Source of the DNA: an uncultured Lewinella sp.
GTDB taxonomy: Bacteria > Bacteroidota > Bacteroidia > Chitinophagales > Saprospiraceae
Assembly: GCA_937873655.1 (NCBI GenBank)
Contig: CALMYQ010000168.1
Span: 1 to 36,446, forward strand
DNA length: 36,446 nt
Direction: 5' to 3'
Positions 8,709 to 16,359 of this stretch are shown piece after piece (position 1 is the stretch's first letter; every line of letters begins with the position of its first letter). A model generated the notes under the pieces. That model was not told the DNA's origin and did no database searches. It saw only the letters and a program-made list of their open reading frames with translations. The position numbers and the translations under genes were made by a program.

Positions 8709-9671
8709 TTATGTTTTGATCTGCAACAGCGCCAATGCCGTATGGGCAAGGCCTTCACCGGAGATCCCGTAATGGTCAAAGATCTCCGTTTGCGATCCAG
8801 ATACCGTATATTCATCCGGCAGTCCGACGATCTTGAATTTATTCCGGCACCCCTGTTGAAAGAGCAATGAAGCTACCGCCTCGCCCAAACCACCGTGTAC
8901 CGAATGTTCCTCAACGGTAATGACCGGCCGGTCGTTGGCAGCAGCTGCCAGGATCAGCTTTTCGTCCAGCGGTTTGATGGTATGCAGGCTGATCACGCGG
9001 CACTTTATGCCGTATTTTTCCGCCAATAGGTTTGCCGCCGTTTCACAGGGAAGTACCGTTTCTCCGGCGCCGATGAACGTGAGATCATCGCCCGCCCGGA
9101 TGGTTCGCCCCTTGCCGATTTGAAAATCAGGATCCAGGCTCCTGTCCAAAAGGGGCATGCCTTTTTTGCCGAACCGGATATAGACCGGGCTTGTCATCGC
9201 AGCTGCCTGCCGGATGGCCTCTGCGGTCTCGAAATTGTCGCAAGGCGCTACAATGGTCATATTGTGGATAGCCCGCAAAACAGCGAAATCGTGCAGGCTA
9301 TGGTGCGTCGACCCCAGCGCGCCGTAGCTGACCCCGGCACTGATGCCGATGAGCTTCACCGGATTGTCCGAATACGCTACATCGTTCTTGATCTGCTCCA
9401 GGGAGCGGGCGGTCAGGAAGCAGGCCGGCGAGACGGCAAAGACCTTTTTCCCCATGCTGGCCAGACCTGCAGATACGCCTACCAGATTTTGTTCCGCAAT
9501 CCCCACCTCGACGATCTGTTCCGGAAACCGGACTCCGAACGGGACCAACTTGCCCGATCCGCGCGAATCGCTGGTAACGACCAGGATATCCCTGTCCTGT
9601 TCCGCCAATGACTGCAAGGTCTCGGAAAATACGTTCAGGTTGGGAATCGCCTCCGTCCTTACCATTTCCAT
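8709..9671 (-). CDS. Transketolase, C-terminal subunit
   Basis: A 320-residue protein covering the pyrimidine-binding and C-terminal domains of transketolase. The thiamine-diphosphate activating glutamate is Glu60 in VGIAEQNLVG, and the C-terminal domain carries VITVEEHSVHGGLGEAVASLL. It must pair with the N-terminal subunit encoded just upstream (31-nt gap) to make one active enzyme that moves a two-carbon ketol unit between sugar phosphates. Split transketolases in sugar ABC operons are known from dedicated routes, such as apulose-4-phosphate transketolase (AptA/AptB) in D-apiose catabolism and sulfoquinovose transketolase. Which donor is used here is not readable from sequence. ATG at 9665 is an alternative start. 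Confidence 0.93.
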   Translation of the reverse strand: MEMVRTEAIPNLNVFSETLQSLAEQDRDILVVTSDSRGSGKLVPFGVRFPEQIVEVGIAEQNLVGVSAGLASMGKKVFAVSPACFLTARSLEQIKNDVAYSDNPVKLIGISAGVSYGALGSTHHSLHDFAVLRAIHNMTIVAPCDNFETAEAIRQAAAMTSPVYIRFGKKGMPLLDRSLDPDFQIGKGRTIRAGDDLTFIGAGETVLPCETAANLLAEKYGIKCRVISLHTIKPLDEKLILAAAANDRPVITVEEHSVHGGLGEAVASLLFQQGCRNKFKIVGLPDEYTVSGSQTEIFDHYGISGEGLAHTALALLQIKT

Positions 9672-9702
9672 ATGCTGATTTTTAATTGACTAATGCCAAG
9701 GT

Positions 9703-10548
9703 CTAAACACCGATTTTCTCCTCCGTCAACGCCTGGAACGCGGTATCCAGCTCATTGATCGCTGCATAATATTGCCCGGGAGAAGGAACGCCGTGGTGCC
9801 ATTTCAAAACGCCCTCCATGTAACTGATACCCTTCCCTTTGACCGTATGGGCGATCACAAAGGAGGGTTTTCCCTGCTCGATCGGCAGGTTTTCCAGCGT
9901 TTCGGTCAGGGCTTCCACATCGTTTCCATCCACCTCGCAGACCGCCCAGCCGAATGCCTCTATCTTTTTGCGAATGGGCTCCAGGCCAATGACATCCGCG
10001 TTGGCGCCGGTGATCTGTTGCTTATTGTAGTCCAGAACGGCGCATAAGTTGTCCAGTTTATAATGAGCAGCCATCATCAGGGCTTCCCAATTGGAGCCTT
10101 CCGCCATTTCGCCGTCGCCCAGCACCGTATAGACCCGCAGCGGGAGCCCGTCCTTCTTTGCCGCCAGGGCATTGCCGGCGCAAATGGCCAGGCCGTGTCC
10201 AAGGCCGCCTGTATTCTGCTCCATGCCCCTGACCTTCCGGGTGGGGTGACCGATATACGGCGATTGGTAGCGGCAAAGCGTCAGCAGGTCCTCTTCCGGG
10301 AAAAACCCCTTATCCGCCAACACCACGTAGAGCGCTTCTACGGAATGCCCCTTGCTCTGTACGTAGCGGTCCCGGCCCGGGTCGTCAAAATTATCCGGCG
10401 ACACGTTCATGACCCGGTTGTACAGCACATTGAGGATATCAATAATGGAAAGGCTGCCGCCGGTATGCCCTGCCCCGGCGTTGCAGATATATTTGAGGAT
10501 CTTTTTGCGGTACTCAACCGACTTTATTTTTAATTCCCGGGTTGTCAT
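9703..10548 (-). CDS. Transketolase, N-terminal subunit
   Basis: A 281-residue protein carrying the thiamine-diphosphate-binding domain of transketolase. It shows GHTGGSLS with His28, SKGHSVEALY with His68, GGLGHGL, and the metal/thiamine motif GDGEMAEGSNWEAL starting at 144 with the downstream DYN. The ATG at 10548 (MTTRELKIKS) lies 5 nt after the isomerase stop and matches family length; a longer frame from 10599 would overlap the isomerase gene and was rejected. It works with the C-terminal subunit encoded next. Confidence 0.93.
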   Translation of the reverse strand: MTTRELKIKSVEYRKKILKYICNAGAGHTGGSLSIIDILNVLYNRVMNVSPDNFDDPGRDRYVQSKGHSVEALYVVLADKGFFPEEDLLTLCRYQSPYIGHPTRKVRGMEQNTGGLGHGLAICAGNALAAKKDGLPLRVYTVLGDGEMAEGSNWEALMMAAHYKLDNLCAVLDYNKQQITGANADVIGLEPIRKKIEAFGWAVCEVDGNDVEALTETLENLPIEQGKPSFVIAHTVKGKGISYMEGVLKWHHGVPSPGQYYAAINELDTAFQALTEEKIGV

Positions 10549-10553
10549 TTTTT

Positions 10554-11984
10554 TCAAAATTGATGAATGGGACGAACGGTGTGTTCGTAAACCTCCCACC
10601 CCATATAATTTCCGAATGCCTCTTTCAGGATGCCTGCCGTTTTGGAGGCATTCATCACCACATGGTGTTCAAAACCTTGGCGGCAGACGTACTGCATCAA
10701 TCTCTGCAGGTCGGGAATGCGGGCAACTGCGCGGTTGCCGAAGGTATTGAGCGGGTCATCGGTCAGTTCGCCTTCTCCCAGGTAGGTTTTGATCACTCCG
10801 CGGGGGTCGTCGGTACTGATGCGACCGTAAGTAAGCGGCATGGCAGGCGTCCGGCCGTCCAGGGCGCCGTAGGTGTTCTCCACGCCTACCGAGGTGCCGA
10901 GGATCGGCGCGTTGCTGATCTGAATGTCGGGGAGGAAGGATTTGGCCCAGTTGCCGCAGTGGAACAGGACGCATTTATCGGGGTCATCCGCGTAATTGTT
11001 ATTCCAGTCCACCAGCGCAGAAGGCGAATTGGAGGCCAGTTGCATGGCGTACATGCTGAGCGTACCGGTCACGTCCACTTCGCAGGCGCTCGGCAGCATA
11101 TTCTCGCTCATGATGCTCATGCTGGTGCAAACATTGCAGCCGTAATTCTGCTGGAGGGAAGTCCAGCACTGAATGGCGGTAGCATCCAGAGCAAATTCCT
11201 CCATAACCTGTTGAAGCACCACGTCCAGCTTGGCGATCTTCACCATCGCTGCATTCGGCGCCTTGCTGCCCGGTGCGTAGGCCTGCACCTTTTCCAGGTG
11301 CTGCTTTACCGGCAGATCCGCATCCGCGAGCTTTTCGGCCCTGCCCAATACTTCCGAGAGGTCGAAGGTGGTCACCGTGATGCCATTCCTTTGCAGGATC
11401 TTTTCGCTGTACCGAACCGTATTGAACGCTCCCGGGCGGGCTCCGATGGCGCCGATCCGGACATTCCGCAATCCCCGCACCACGCGGCAAACCGCCACAA
11501 AGTCCTTCAGGTCCCTTTGAAATTCCGGATCGGACGGGCTCATGACGTGCCGGGAGGTGAGGGAATATCTGATGCCGTATTGGTAGAGGTTGTTGCAAAC
11601 GGAGATCTTGCCGCACCAGGAATCCCGGCGATTCACCACGTTCATTTTCTGCAGGTCGTCCGGATAAGCCTGGATCAATACGGGTACGTCGAGTCCGGCC
11701 AGCTTCAAGGTATCCGCCACGCCTTTTTCATCGCCGAAATTGGGAAGTAAAACAAGGATGCCAATGATTTCCTCCCGGTGTTTTTTGAAAAGGTCAGCGC
11801 ATCTGAGGGCTTCCTGGTAGGTCTCTACGCCGCCCAATTTGGTGTCCTGCGGACCGAGCAGGACCGGATTCAACCCCAGGTTTTCAAAAACCTCAACAAT
11901 TTCGAGCCTCGCTCTTTCCACCAGGCTGTCGGGGAAAAAATCCCGGTTACCGATGATGACGCCAAGACTGGTTGATTTGCTCAT
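10554..11984 (-). CDS. L-fucose/L-arabinose isomerase family protein
   Basis: A 476-residue member of the fucose/arabinose isomerase superfamily, which interconverts aldoses and ketoses with a divalent metal. Visible family features are ACEVDVTGTLSM (Glu302, Asp304, probable metal ligands), the HCGN block at 342-345, and a C-terminal domain with fucose-isomerase-like spacing. It is shorter than classical FucI (about 590 residues) and lies in the broad group annotated 'fucose isomerase' without a fixed substrate. It sits 5 nt after the DeoR gene and 5 nt before the transketolase genes, so it probably does the first step after import. L-fucose use would need an aldolase, which is absent; a pentose or branched pentose fits better with the kinase and transketolase. 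Confidence 0.88.
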   Translation of the reverse strand: MSKSTSLGVIIGNRDFFPDSLVERARLEIVEVFENLGLNPVLLGPQDTKLGGVETYQEALRCADLFKKHREEIIGILVLLPNFGDEKGVADTLKLAGLDVPVLIQAYPDDLQKMNVVNRRDSWCGKISVCNNLYQYGIRYSLTSRHVMSPSDPEFQRDLKDFVAVCRVVRGLRNVRIGAIGARPGAFNTVRYSEKILQRNGITVTTFDLSEVLGRAEKLADADLPVKQHLEKVQAYAPGSKAPNAAMVKIAKLDVVLQQVMEEFALDATAIQCWTSLQQNYGCNVCTSMSIMSENMLPSACEVDVTGTLSMYAMQLASNSPSALVDWNNNYADDPDKCVLFHCGNWAKSFLPDIQISNAPILGTSVGVENTYGALDGRTPAMPLTYGRISTDDPRGVIKTYLGEGELTDDPLNTFGNRAVARIPDLQRLMQYVCRQGFEHHVVMNASKTAGILKEAFGNYMGWEVYEHTVRPIHQF

Positions 11985-11989
11985 TTTAT

Positions 11990-12772
11990 TTATGGATTTT
12001 CGTTGTCAGCGGTTGCAATGATCAATTCGATCTCGTGTTCCCGGAATACGGCCTTGTGCTTTTCCTCTATTCCGGGGTCCGTGATGATGAAATCGATCAG
12101 GGACAAGGCGCCGAGGCTGGCCAGTGCGCTCTTTCCCATTTTTGTGCTGTCTGCCACCAGATAGGTTATTTCGGCAGCGTCGATCATCGCCTTTTTTACG
12201 ACCAGGTCGCTGATGGACGGATAGGTCAAACCCGATTTCAGCGAAATGCCGGCGGTGGCCAGGAACAATTTCTGGACGTTCAGGCCCTTGAAAAAGTCGG
12301 CCGCCTTCTGGCCGGTGAGGGAAAGGGTGGGCGGTTTGAACTCTCCTCCCGTAACGATCACTTCAATCCCGGGCTCCGCTCCGAGCATCAGGGCAATATT
12401 GAGCGCATTGGTGATCACCGTAAGGTTTTTCAGCCCGCTGAGTTGCTTGGCTATTTCAGTCGTCGTTGAGCCGGAATCGAGGATAATGGTATCGCCGCTT
12501 TCAATGTATTCCAGGCATTTTGCGGCGATCAAGGCCTTTTTATCCAGGTTTTCCTGGTGGATCAGGGTAAAATTGCGCACCTGATCTTCTACGTTCTTCA
12601 AATAAGCCCCTCCGTGCTCCTTGACGATCAGGCCTTCCTTTTCCAGTTTGTCGAGATCCTGGCGGATGGTCACTTCGGTCACCCGGAAGATGCGGGCCAG
12701 ATCCGCCACCTTGGCGGAACCGTCTTCCTTCAACAGCTCCAGTATTTTATCTCTGCGTTGGTGAGGCAGCAT
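11990..12772 (-). CDS. DeoR/GlpR family transcriptional regulator
   Basis: A 260-residue regulator with an N-terminal DeoR winged helix-turn-helix (about 1-57: MLPHQRRDKILELL, then VADLARIFRVTEVTIRQDL as the recognition unit) and a C-terminal sugar-phosphate sensor domain of the isomerase-like fold (IILDSGSTTTEIA, VITNALNIAL, VTGGEF). The ATG at 12772 is preferred; a TTG at 12796 would add 8 residues. It is the first gene of the operon and probably represses it, releasing DNA when a phosphorylated intermediate binds. A 10-bp-phased repeat just upstream is the likely operator. Confidence 0.93.
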   Translation of the reverse strand: MLPHQRRDKILELLKEDGSAKVADLARIFRVTEVTIRQDLDKLEKEGLIVKEHGGAYLKNVEDQVRNFTLIHQENLDKKALIAAKCLEYIESGDTIILDSGSTTTEIAKQLSGLKNLTVITNALNIALMLGAEPGIEVIVTGGEFKPPTLSLTGQKAADFFKGLNVQKLFLATAGISLKSGLTYPSISDLVVKKAMIDAAEITYLVADSTKMGKSALASLGALSLIDFIITDPGIEEKHKAVFREHEIELIIATADNENP

Positions 12773-12798
12773 CGATTCTTTTGTTTTCAAGCCCAATA

Positions 12799-12846
12799 CA
12801 AAAGTAAACGAAAGTAAACGAAAAAAAAAGAAAATAAACGAAAAAA
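12799..12846 (-). promoter_or_regulatory. Operon promoter overlapped by phased repeats (likely DeoR operator)
   Basis: On the plus strand four consecutive 10-bp blocks at 12801-12840 read AAAGTAAACG, AAAGTAAACG, AAAAAAAAAG and AAAATAAACG. On the transcribed (minus) strand this gives repeated CGTTTACTTT half-sites spaced one helical turn apart. The block nearest the gene includes TACTTTTG (complement of 12799-12806), which matches the Bacteroidota -7 box TAnnTTTG about 26 nt before the regulator start. DeoR-family proteins often bind direct TTTCGTTT-like repeats, so autoregulation is a reasonable inference. Confidence 0.65.
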
Positions 12847-12930
12847 TTCAAAGATCACCGCGCCGTCCTCCGGCATGAGCCAGGTTGCCCGCCATTATTC
12901 CCGGCTGGGAAACCGGCCTTCGGGGAGCCG

Positions 12931-13323
12931 GAAACACATTACAAAAACGGCATTGCTGCATCCATGAACTATCATCAGGTGGACCTGACGCCCTTCGGCT
13001 GGTCAGATTTCGAGGATTTTTACAACAACTCGGGTGCGGCCTACACCACCATAACGGATATCTGGGAGCAGAAATGGCTGGCATTATTCTTCCACGGCCT
13101 GGAACCCTACTTCGAAGTGCGCAGATGGTATTTTGAAAGCGGCTTGAGCTGGGACGGCATTCCGTTCCTCGGACCATCCTGCCGGAACCTGAACGATGAC
13201 CGGCTCCCGCTCCGGTTCCTGTATCCGGGAGAAGAACAAAGCCTGAACAACGCCAATTACAAAGCGGCGACCAGCCGGTTGGGCGGCAATGATCAGAATG
13301 CGCGAATGTGGCTGATGCAATAG
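12931..13323 (+). pseudogene. C-terminal relic of a SusD-like outer-membrane lipoprotein
   Basis: The frame ending at 13323 encodes the last ~130 residues of a SusD/RagB-family nutrient-binding lipoprotein (SusD-like 2 type). HYKNGIAASM (from about 12937) matches the helix before the conserved C-terminal part, and PLRFLYPGEEQSLNNANYKA near the end is the hallmark of the family. A full protein has about 500 residues; here the N-terminal three quarters, the signal peptide and any SusC gene are absent. The DeoR promoter starts less than 100 bp upstream. The stretch 12849-12930 may hold more of the gene with frameshifts but is too decayed to call. ATG 12964 is only a formal start. Confidence 0.8.
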
Positions 13324-13334
13324 TTCCGCTGCCG

Positions 13335-13358
13335 GCCTGCCAGGTTGACCCGGCAGGC
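13335..13358 (+). terminator. Hairpin after SusD relic
   Basis: A perfect 7-bp stem (GCCTGCC at 13335-13341 with GGCAGGC at 13352-13358) with a small inner GG/CC pairing lies 12 nt after the relic's stop codon. Only a short T-run follows at 13369-13372, so termination is plausible but not strong. Confidence 0.4.
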
Positions 13359-13395
13359 AACACGACTGTTTTAACCGGCACCAAAAACAAGATAA

Positions 13396-14985
13396 ATGGA
13401 CAAACGAGCAAAGAAGTATTTTGATATCCATGCTCCGGTTTTTTATCCCTCGGCGATCATTATATTATTGTTCATAATCCTCACACTGGTGATCGGCAAG
13501 CCGATGGAGCAGATCTTTGATTCGATACAAAGCGGGATGGCGGACAATGCAGGCTGGTTTTTTGTGATGGCGGTCAATGTATTGCTGGCCATTGCGCTTT
13601 ACCTGGCTTTCAGCAAGTACAGCTCCATCCGGCTGGGTGGTCCGCTTGCCAAACCCGAGTTCAGCAATTTTGCCTGGTTTGCCATGTTGTTCTCAGCAGG
13701 CATGGGTATCGGGCTTCTTTTTTTCAGTGTGGCGGAACCGATATTCCATTTTTCGAATCCGCCGCTTGAGGCTGCGAATGAGGCGGAGCAGGCGCGTATC
13801 GCTATGAAATACACCTTGCTTCACTGGGGGTTGCACGCCTGGGCAATCTATGCCATGGTGGGCCTGGCGCTGGCTTTTTTTGCTTTCAACAAGAAGCTGC
13901 CGCTTACCATACGTTCCGTTTTTTACCCTTTACTGGGCGACCGCATTCATGGGCGCTTCGGCGACATCGTCGATGTGGTAGCCGTGGTAGCCACGCTGTT
14001 TGGACTGGCGACCTCCCTGGGGTTCGGCGTCAAGCAGGTGTCGGCAGGGCTCAACCACCTGTTTGGTTTCCCCGATACGGTCTGGATGCAGGTATTTCTG
14101 ATCGGCATCATCACCCTGGCCGCCACCGCTTCCGTGGTATCCGGACTGCACAGCGGCGTGCGCCTTCTGAGTGAACTGAACATGCGGCTCGGGCTGATCT
14201 TTCTGGTGCTTGTCCTGATACTAGGCCCCACCATCACTTTGCTCGACGGGTTTATCCAGAACACCGGCGCTTACCTTCAATCCTTGCTTGCCGTAGGCAC
14301 CTGGACAGAGACCTACACGCAGACCCGGTGGCAAAACGGCTGGACGATCGTCTACTGGGCATGGTGGATCTCCTGGTCGCCATTTGTCGGCATCTTTATT
14401 GCCCGCATCTCCAGGGGGCGCACCATCCGGGAATTCATCCTGGGCGTGTTGCTGGTCCCCACCCTGCTCACCTTTTTGTGGTTCTCCGTTTTCGGAGGAT
14501 CTGCCCTCTACCTGGAACTGAACGGCATCGGCAACATCGTCGGAGCGGTGAATGACAATATCGCAACGGCCCTTTTTGTGATGCTTGAAGAGTTTCCCCT
14601 CGCATCCGTCACTTCTGTGATCGGGATCGTGCTGGTCACCAGTTTCTTTGTAACCTCATCAGACTCCGGATCCCTGGTCATCGACAGCATCACCTCCGGG
14701 GGCAAACTCGATGCGCCGGTCGGGCAACGCATTTTCTGGGCTTTACTCGAAGGCGTTGTAGCCGCCACCCTGCTCATTGGAGGAGGCCTGCAGGCCCTGC
14801 AGACCGCTGCCCTGTCTTCAGGGTTGCCGTTTACCATTGTACTGCTTATACTTTGTTACAGCCTGATCCTGGGCCTGCGGGAAGAACACAAAGAAATGCA
14901 GCGCAGAGAGCAATTCCGGGAAAAAGAAGCCTACCGAAAAGTGCTGACCGACCTTATCAACAAGAACAAAGAAAAAATTTCATGA
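13396..14985 (+). CDS. BCCT-family (betaine/carnitine/choline) transporter
   Basis: A 529-residue inner-membrane protein with about twelve hydrophobic segments. BCCT signatures are clear: FSAGMGIGLLFFSVAEP, which contains the glycine-rich unwound stretch that binds the quaternary amine, and the aromatic signature WWISWSPFVGIFIARISRGR. G-M-G-I-G-L in the unwound helix, rather than the G-x-G-x-G-x pattern with Met to Asp changes, is typical of sodium-coupled members such as BetP or OpuD. It imports compatible solutes such as glycine betaine. The next gene, a stress protein, starts 1 nt after the stop, so the pair forms a stress-linked operon. Confidence 0.95.
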   Translation: MDKRAKKYFDIHAPVFYPSAIIILLFIILTLVIGKPMEQIFDSIQSGMADNAGWFFVMAVNVLLAIALYLAFSKYSSIRLGGPLAKPEFSNFAWFAMLFSAGMGIGLLFFSVAEPIFHFSNPPLEAANEAEQARIAMKYTLLHWGLHAWAIYAMVGLALAFFAFNKKLPLTIRSVFYPLLGDRIHGRFGDIVDVVAVVATLFGLATSLGFGVKQVSAGLNHLFGFPDTVWMQVFLIGIITLAATASVVSGLHSGVRLLSELNMRLGLIFLVLVLILGPTITLLDGFIQNTGAYLQSLLAVGTWTETYTQTRWQNGWTIVYWAWWISWSPFVGIFIARISRGRTIREFILGVLLVPTLLTFLWFSVFGGSALYLELNGIGNIVGAVNDNIATALFVMLEEFPLASVTSVIGIVLVTSFFVTSSDSGSLVIDSITSGGKLDAPVGQRIFWALLEGVVAATLLIGGGLQALQTAALSSGLPFTIVLLILCYSLILGLREEHKEMQRREQFREKEAYRKVLTDLINKNKEKIS

Positions 14986-14986
14986 T

Positions 14987-15874
14987 ATGCGTACCGTCAA
15001 GAATGTCATGGTGTGTCTTGACCTTACTGAAATGGATGTGCTGCTGATCCGCTATGCGGACTATCTATGCCGTTCGTTTGACGGAATAGAAAGATTAATT
15101 TTCGTGCACAACATTCCGTTCGAATTCCCGGAAGAGGCGGAGGAGCTGATCCGCTCCATCGACCGGCCGCTGGATGAATTGGTCTCGGATCTCATTCGCG
15201 AAAAAGTGGAGCAGGGCTTTACTCCCCTTGCCGGTGGGCCCGCTTTTGAGGTAATTGTAAAACAAACCGGCTCCACAGCCAACACCCTGGCGGAAATAGC
15301 CGATGCCTGCAACATCGACCTTGCCATTACCGGAAAAAAGGTCAACTTCAAAGGTTCAGGGATTATCCCGGAAAAACTGTTGCGGACTGCCGGCTTCACA
15401 TCTTACCTGTTGCTGTTACCGGACAAGGCTCCCCATATGATCACCGATATCCTGGTACCCGTCGATTTTTCCAAGGCCTCCCGGAATGCTTTAATGCGGG
15501 GTATTTACCTGCAACAACAGTTCAATGCCCGATTGAGTTGCCAGCACGTATTCAGCATTCCAACCCACTACTTTCCCTATATTCCTTTAGAGAATACCGA
15601 GGCGGCTCTCCGGAAAGAAGCGGAAAAGGATTGGAAAAAATTTGCGGAAGGACTGAAAAAACTTGAGGCCGGAGAAGTAAGTTGCGCCATCACCTTCAGC
15701 CATGGCAAAGGCATTGCCGAGTCGATCTATGCATATGCCCTGCAACACAAAAAGGACCTGATCGTCATCGGCTCCGAAGGCAAAGGCGCGGTGACCACCT
15801 TGCTGGTCGGGAGTGTGGCGATCCGGCTCATCAAGCACGACATGCATATCCCCATACTGGTTTGCCGGGATTGA
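14987..15874 (+). CDS. Tandem universal stress protein
   Basis: A 295-residue cytoplasmic protein made of two UspA-like domains. The second (about 148-295) is canonical: it opens ITDILVPVDFSKASRNAL and ends with the ATP-binding type GSEGKGAVTTLLVGSVA and PILVCRD. The first (1-140) is more diverged, opening VKNVMVCLDLTEMDVLLIRYA and lacking a clear ATP loop. The ATG at 14987 lies 1 nt after the BCCT stop, suggesting coupled translation. Usp domains fused or linked to transporters often regulate osmotic transport; such a role here is inference. Confidence 0.92.
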   Translation: MRTVKNVMVCLDLTEMDVLLIRYADYLCRSFDGIERLIFVHNIPFEFPEEAEELIRSIDRPLDELVSDLIREKVEQGFTPLAGGPAFEVIVKQTGSTANTLAEIADACNIDLAITGKKVNFKGSGIIPEKLLRTAGFTSYLLLLPDKAPHMITDILVPVDFSKASRNALMRGIYLQQQFNARLSCQHVFSIPTHYFPYIPLENTEAALRKEAEKDWKKFAEGLKKLEAGEVSCAITFSHGKGIAESIYAYALQHKKDLIVIGSEGKGAVTTLLVGSVAIRLIKHDMHIPILVCRD

Positions 15875-15914
15875 TGGGTCGCGGAGTTTGCAGCATACAA
15901 TCAGCACATGCCAT

Positions 15915-15948
15915 AAAACAAAAAGTCCGGTCTGTTTAGGACCGGACT
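15915..15948 (-). terminator. Intrinsic terminator of the tRNA-Leu unit
   Basis: A perfect 9-bp stem (AGTCCGGTC at 15924-15932 with GACCGGACT at 15940-15948) has a 7-nt loop. On the minus strand it is followed by TTTTTGTTTTA, so it terminates transcription coming from the tRNA genes 9 nt away. It may also work weakly in the other direction for the stress-protein gene. Confidence 0.85.
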
Positions 15949-15956
15949 CCTTTGTG

Positions 15957-16038
15957 TGCCGAAGATGGGACTCGAACCCATACGCCCGAAGACACACGCC
16001 CCTGAAACGTGCGCGTCTACCAATTCCGCCACTTCGGC
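15957..16038 (-). tRNA. tRNA-Leu (anticodon CAG)
   Basis: The minus strand folds as a class II tRNA. The acceptor stem GCCGAAG pairs with CTTCGGC, followed by discriminator A. The D-arm region is GCGGAATTGGTAGACGC, the anticodon stem CACGT/GCGTG holds loop TTCAGGG with anticodon CAG, then come a long variable arm and the T-arm GGGTTCGAGTCCC. CCA is not encoded. It reads CUG codons. Confidence 0.95.
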
Positions 16039-16048
16039 TTATTTTATC

Positions 16049-16085
16049 TGAGGAACCGAGTAATCGAGGAACTGAGTAATCGATT
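16049..16085. repeat. Copy A of a 37-bp repeat between the tRNA genes
   Basis: The 37 bp starting TGAGGAACCGAGTAATCG are identical to those at 16194-16230. Each copy lies just upstream of a tRNA-Leu gene, after a shared TTATTTTAT. The unit is related to the TTCCTCGATT arrays elsewhere in the window, read on the other strand. Confidence 0.9.
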
Positions 16086-16100
16086 ACTTGATTTTCCTGG

Positions 16101-16184
16101 TACCGAAGGCGGGAATCGAACCCGCACGATGTTGCCATCACTGGATTTTGAGTCCAGCGCGTCTACCAATTCCGCCACTTCGGC
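16101..16184 (-). tRNA. tRNA-Leu (anticodon CAA)
   Basis: The minus strand folds as a class II tRNA. The acceptor stem GCCGAAG pairs with CTTCGGT, with a G-U pair at position 1:72, and the discriminator is A. The anticodon stem CTGGA/TCCAG holds loop CTCAAAA with anticodon CAA. The long variable arm is TGATGGCAACATCG and the T-arm GCGGGTTCGATTCCCGC. CCA is not encoded. It reads UUG codons. The 5' half is identical to the neighbouring tRNA-Leu(CAG), so the two are duplicated copies that diverged in the anticodon arm. Confidence 0.95.
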
Positions 16185-16193
16185 TTATTTTAT

Positions 16194-16230
16194 TGAGGAA
16201 CCGAGTAATCGAGGAACTGAGTAATCGATT
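16194..16230. repeat. Copy B of the 37-bp repeat upstream of tRNA-Leu(CAA)
   Basis: Identical to 16049-16085. With the shared tRNA 5' half and TTATTTTAT flank, it shows that the duplicated unit covered a tRNA-Leu gene plus its upstream repeat. Confidence 0.9.
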
Positions 16231-16301
16231 TCTCAAGTGCGCGATTCCTTGATTTTTCAAAACTTTCAGCGCCCGTTAGCGCCTGTTTAAAATTGCGGAT
16301 G

Positions 16302-16332
16302 CAAAAGTAAAATATAAATTGATATTGCGCAA
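16302..16332 (-). promoter_or_regulatory. Bacteroidota-type promoter for the tRNA-Leu genes
   Basis: On the minus strand a -33 element TTG (complement of 16330-16332) and a -7 element TACTTTTG (complement of 16302-16309) are 20 nt apart, close to the Bacteroidota consensus TTTG/TTG...TAnnTTTG. Transcription would run into the two tRNA-Leu genes, starting about 110 nt upstream of the first one. Confidence 0.6.
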
Positions 16333-16359
16333 GTGCGCCCCATCATTTTTTTCAGGATA

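Noticed and set aside
10542..11750. 402-residue frame opposite the isomerase gene
   Set aside because: It is a shadow of GC-biased codons in the isomerase gene and has no family features.
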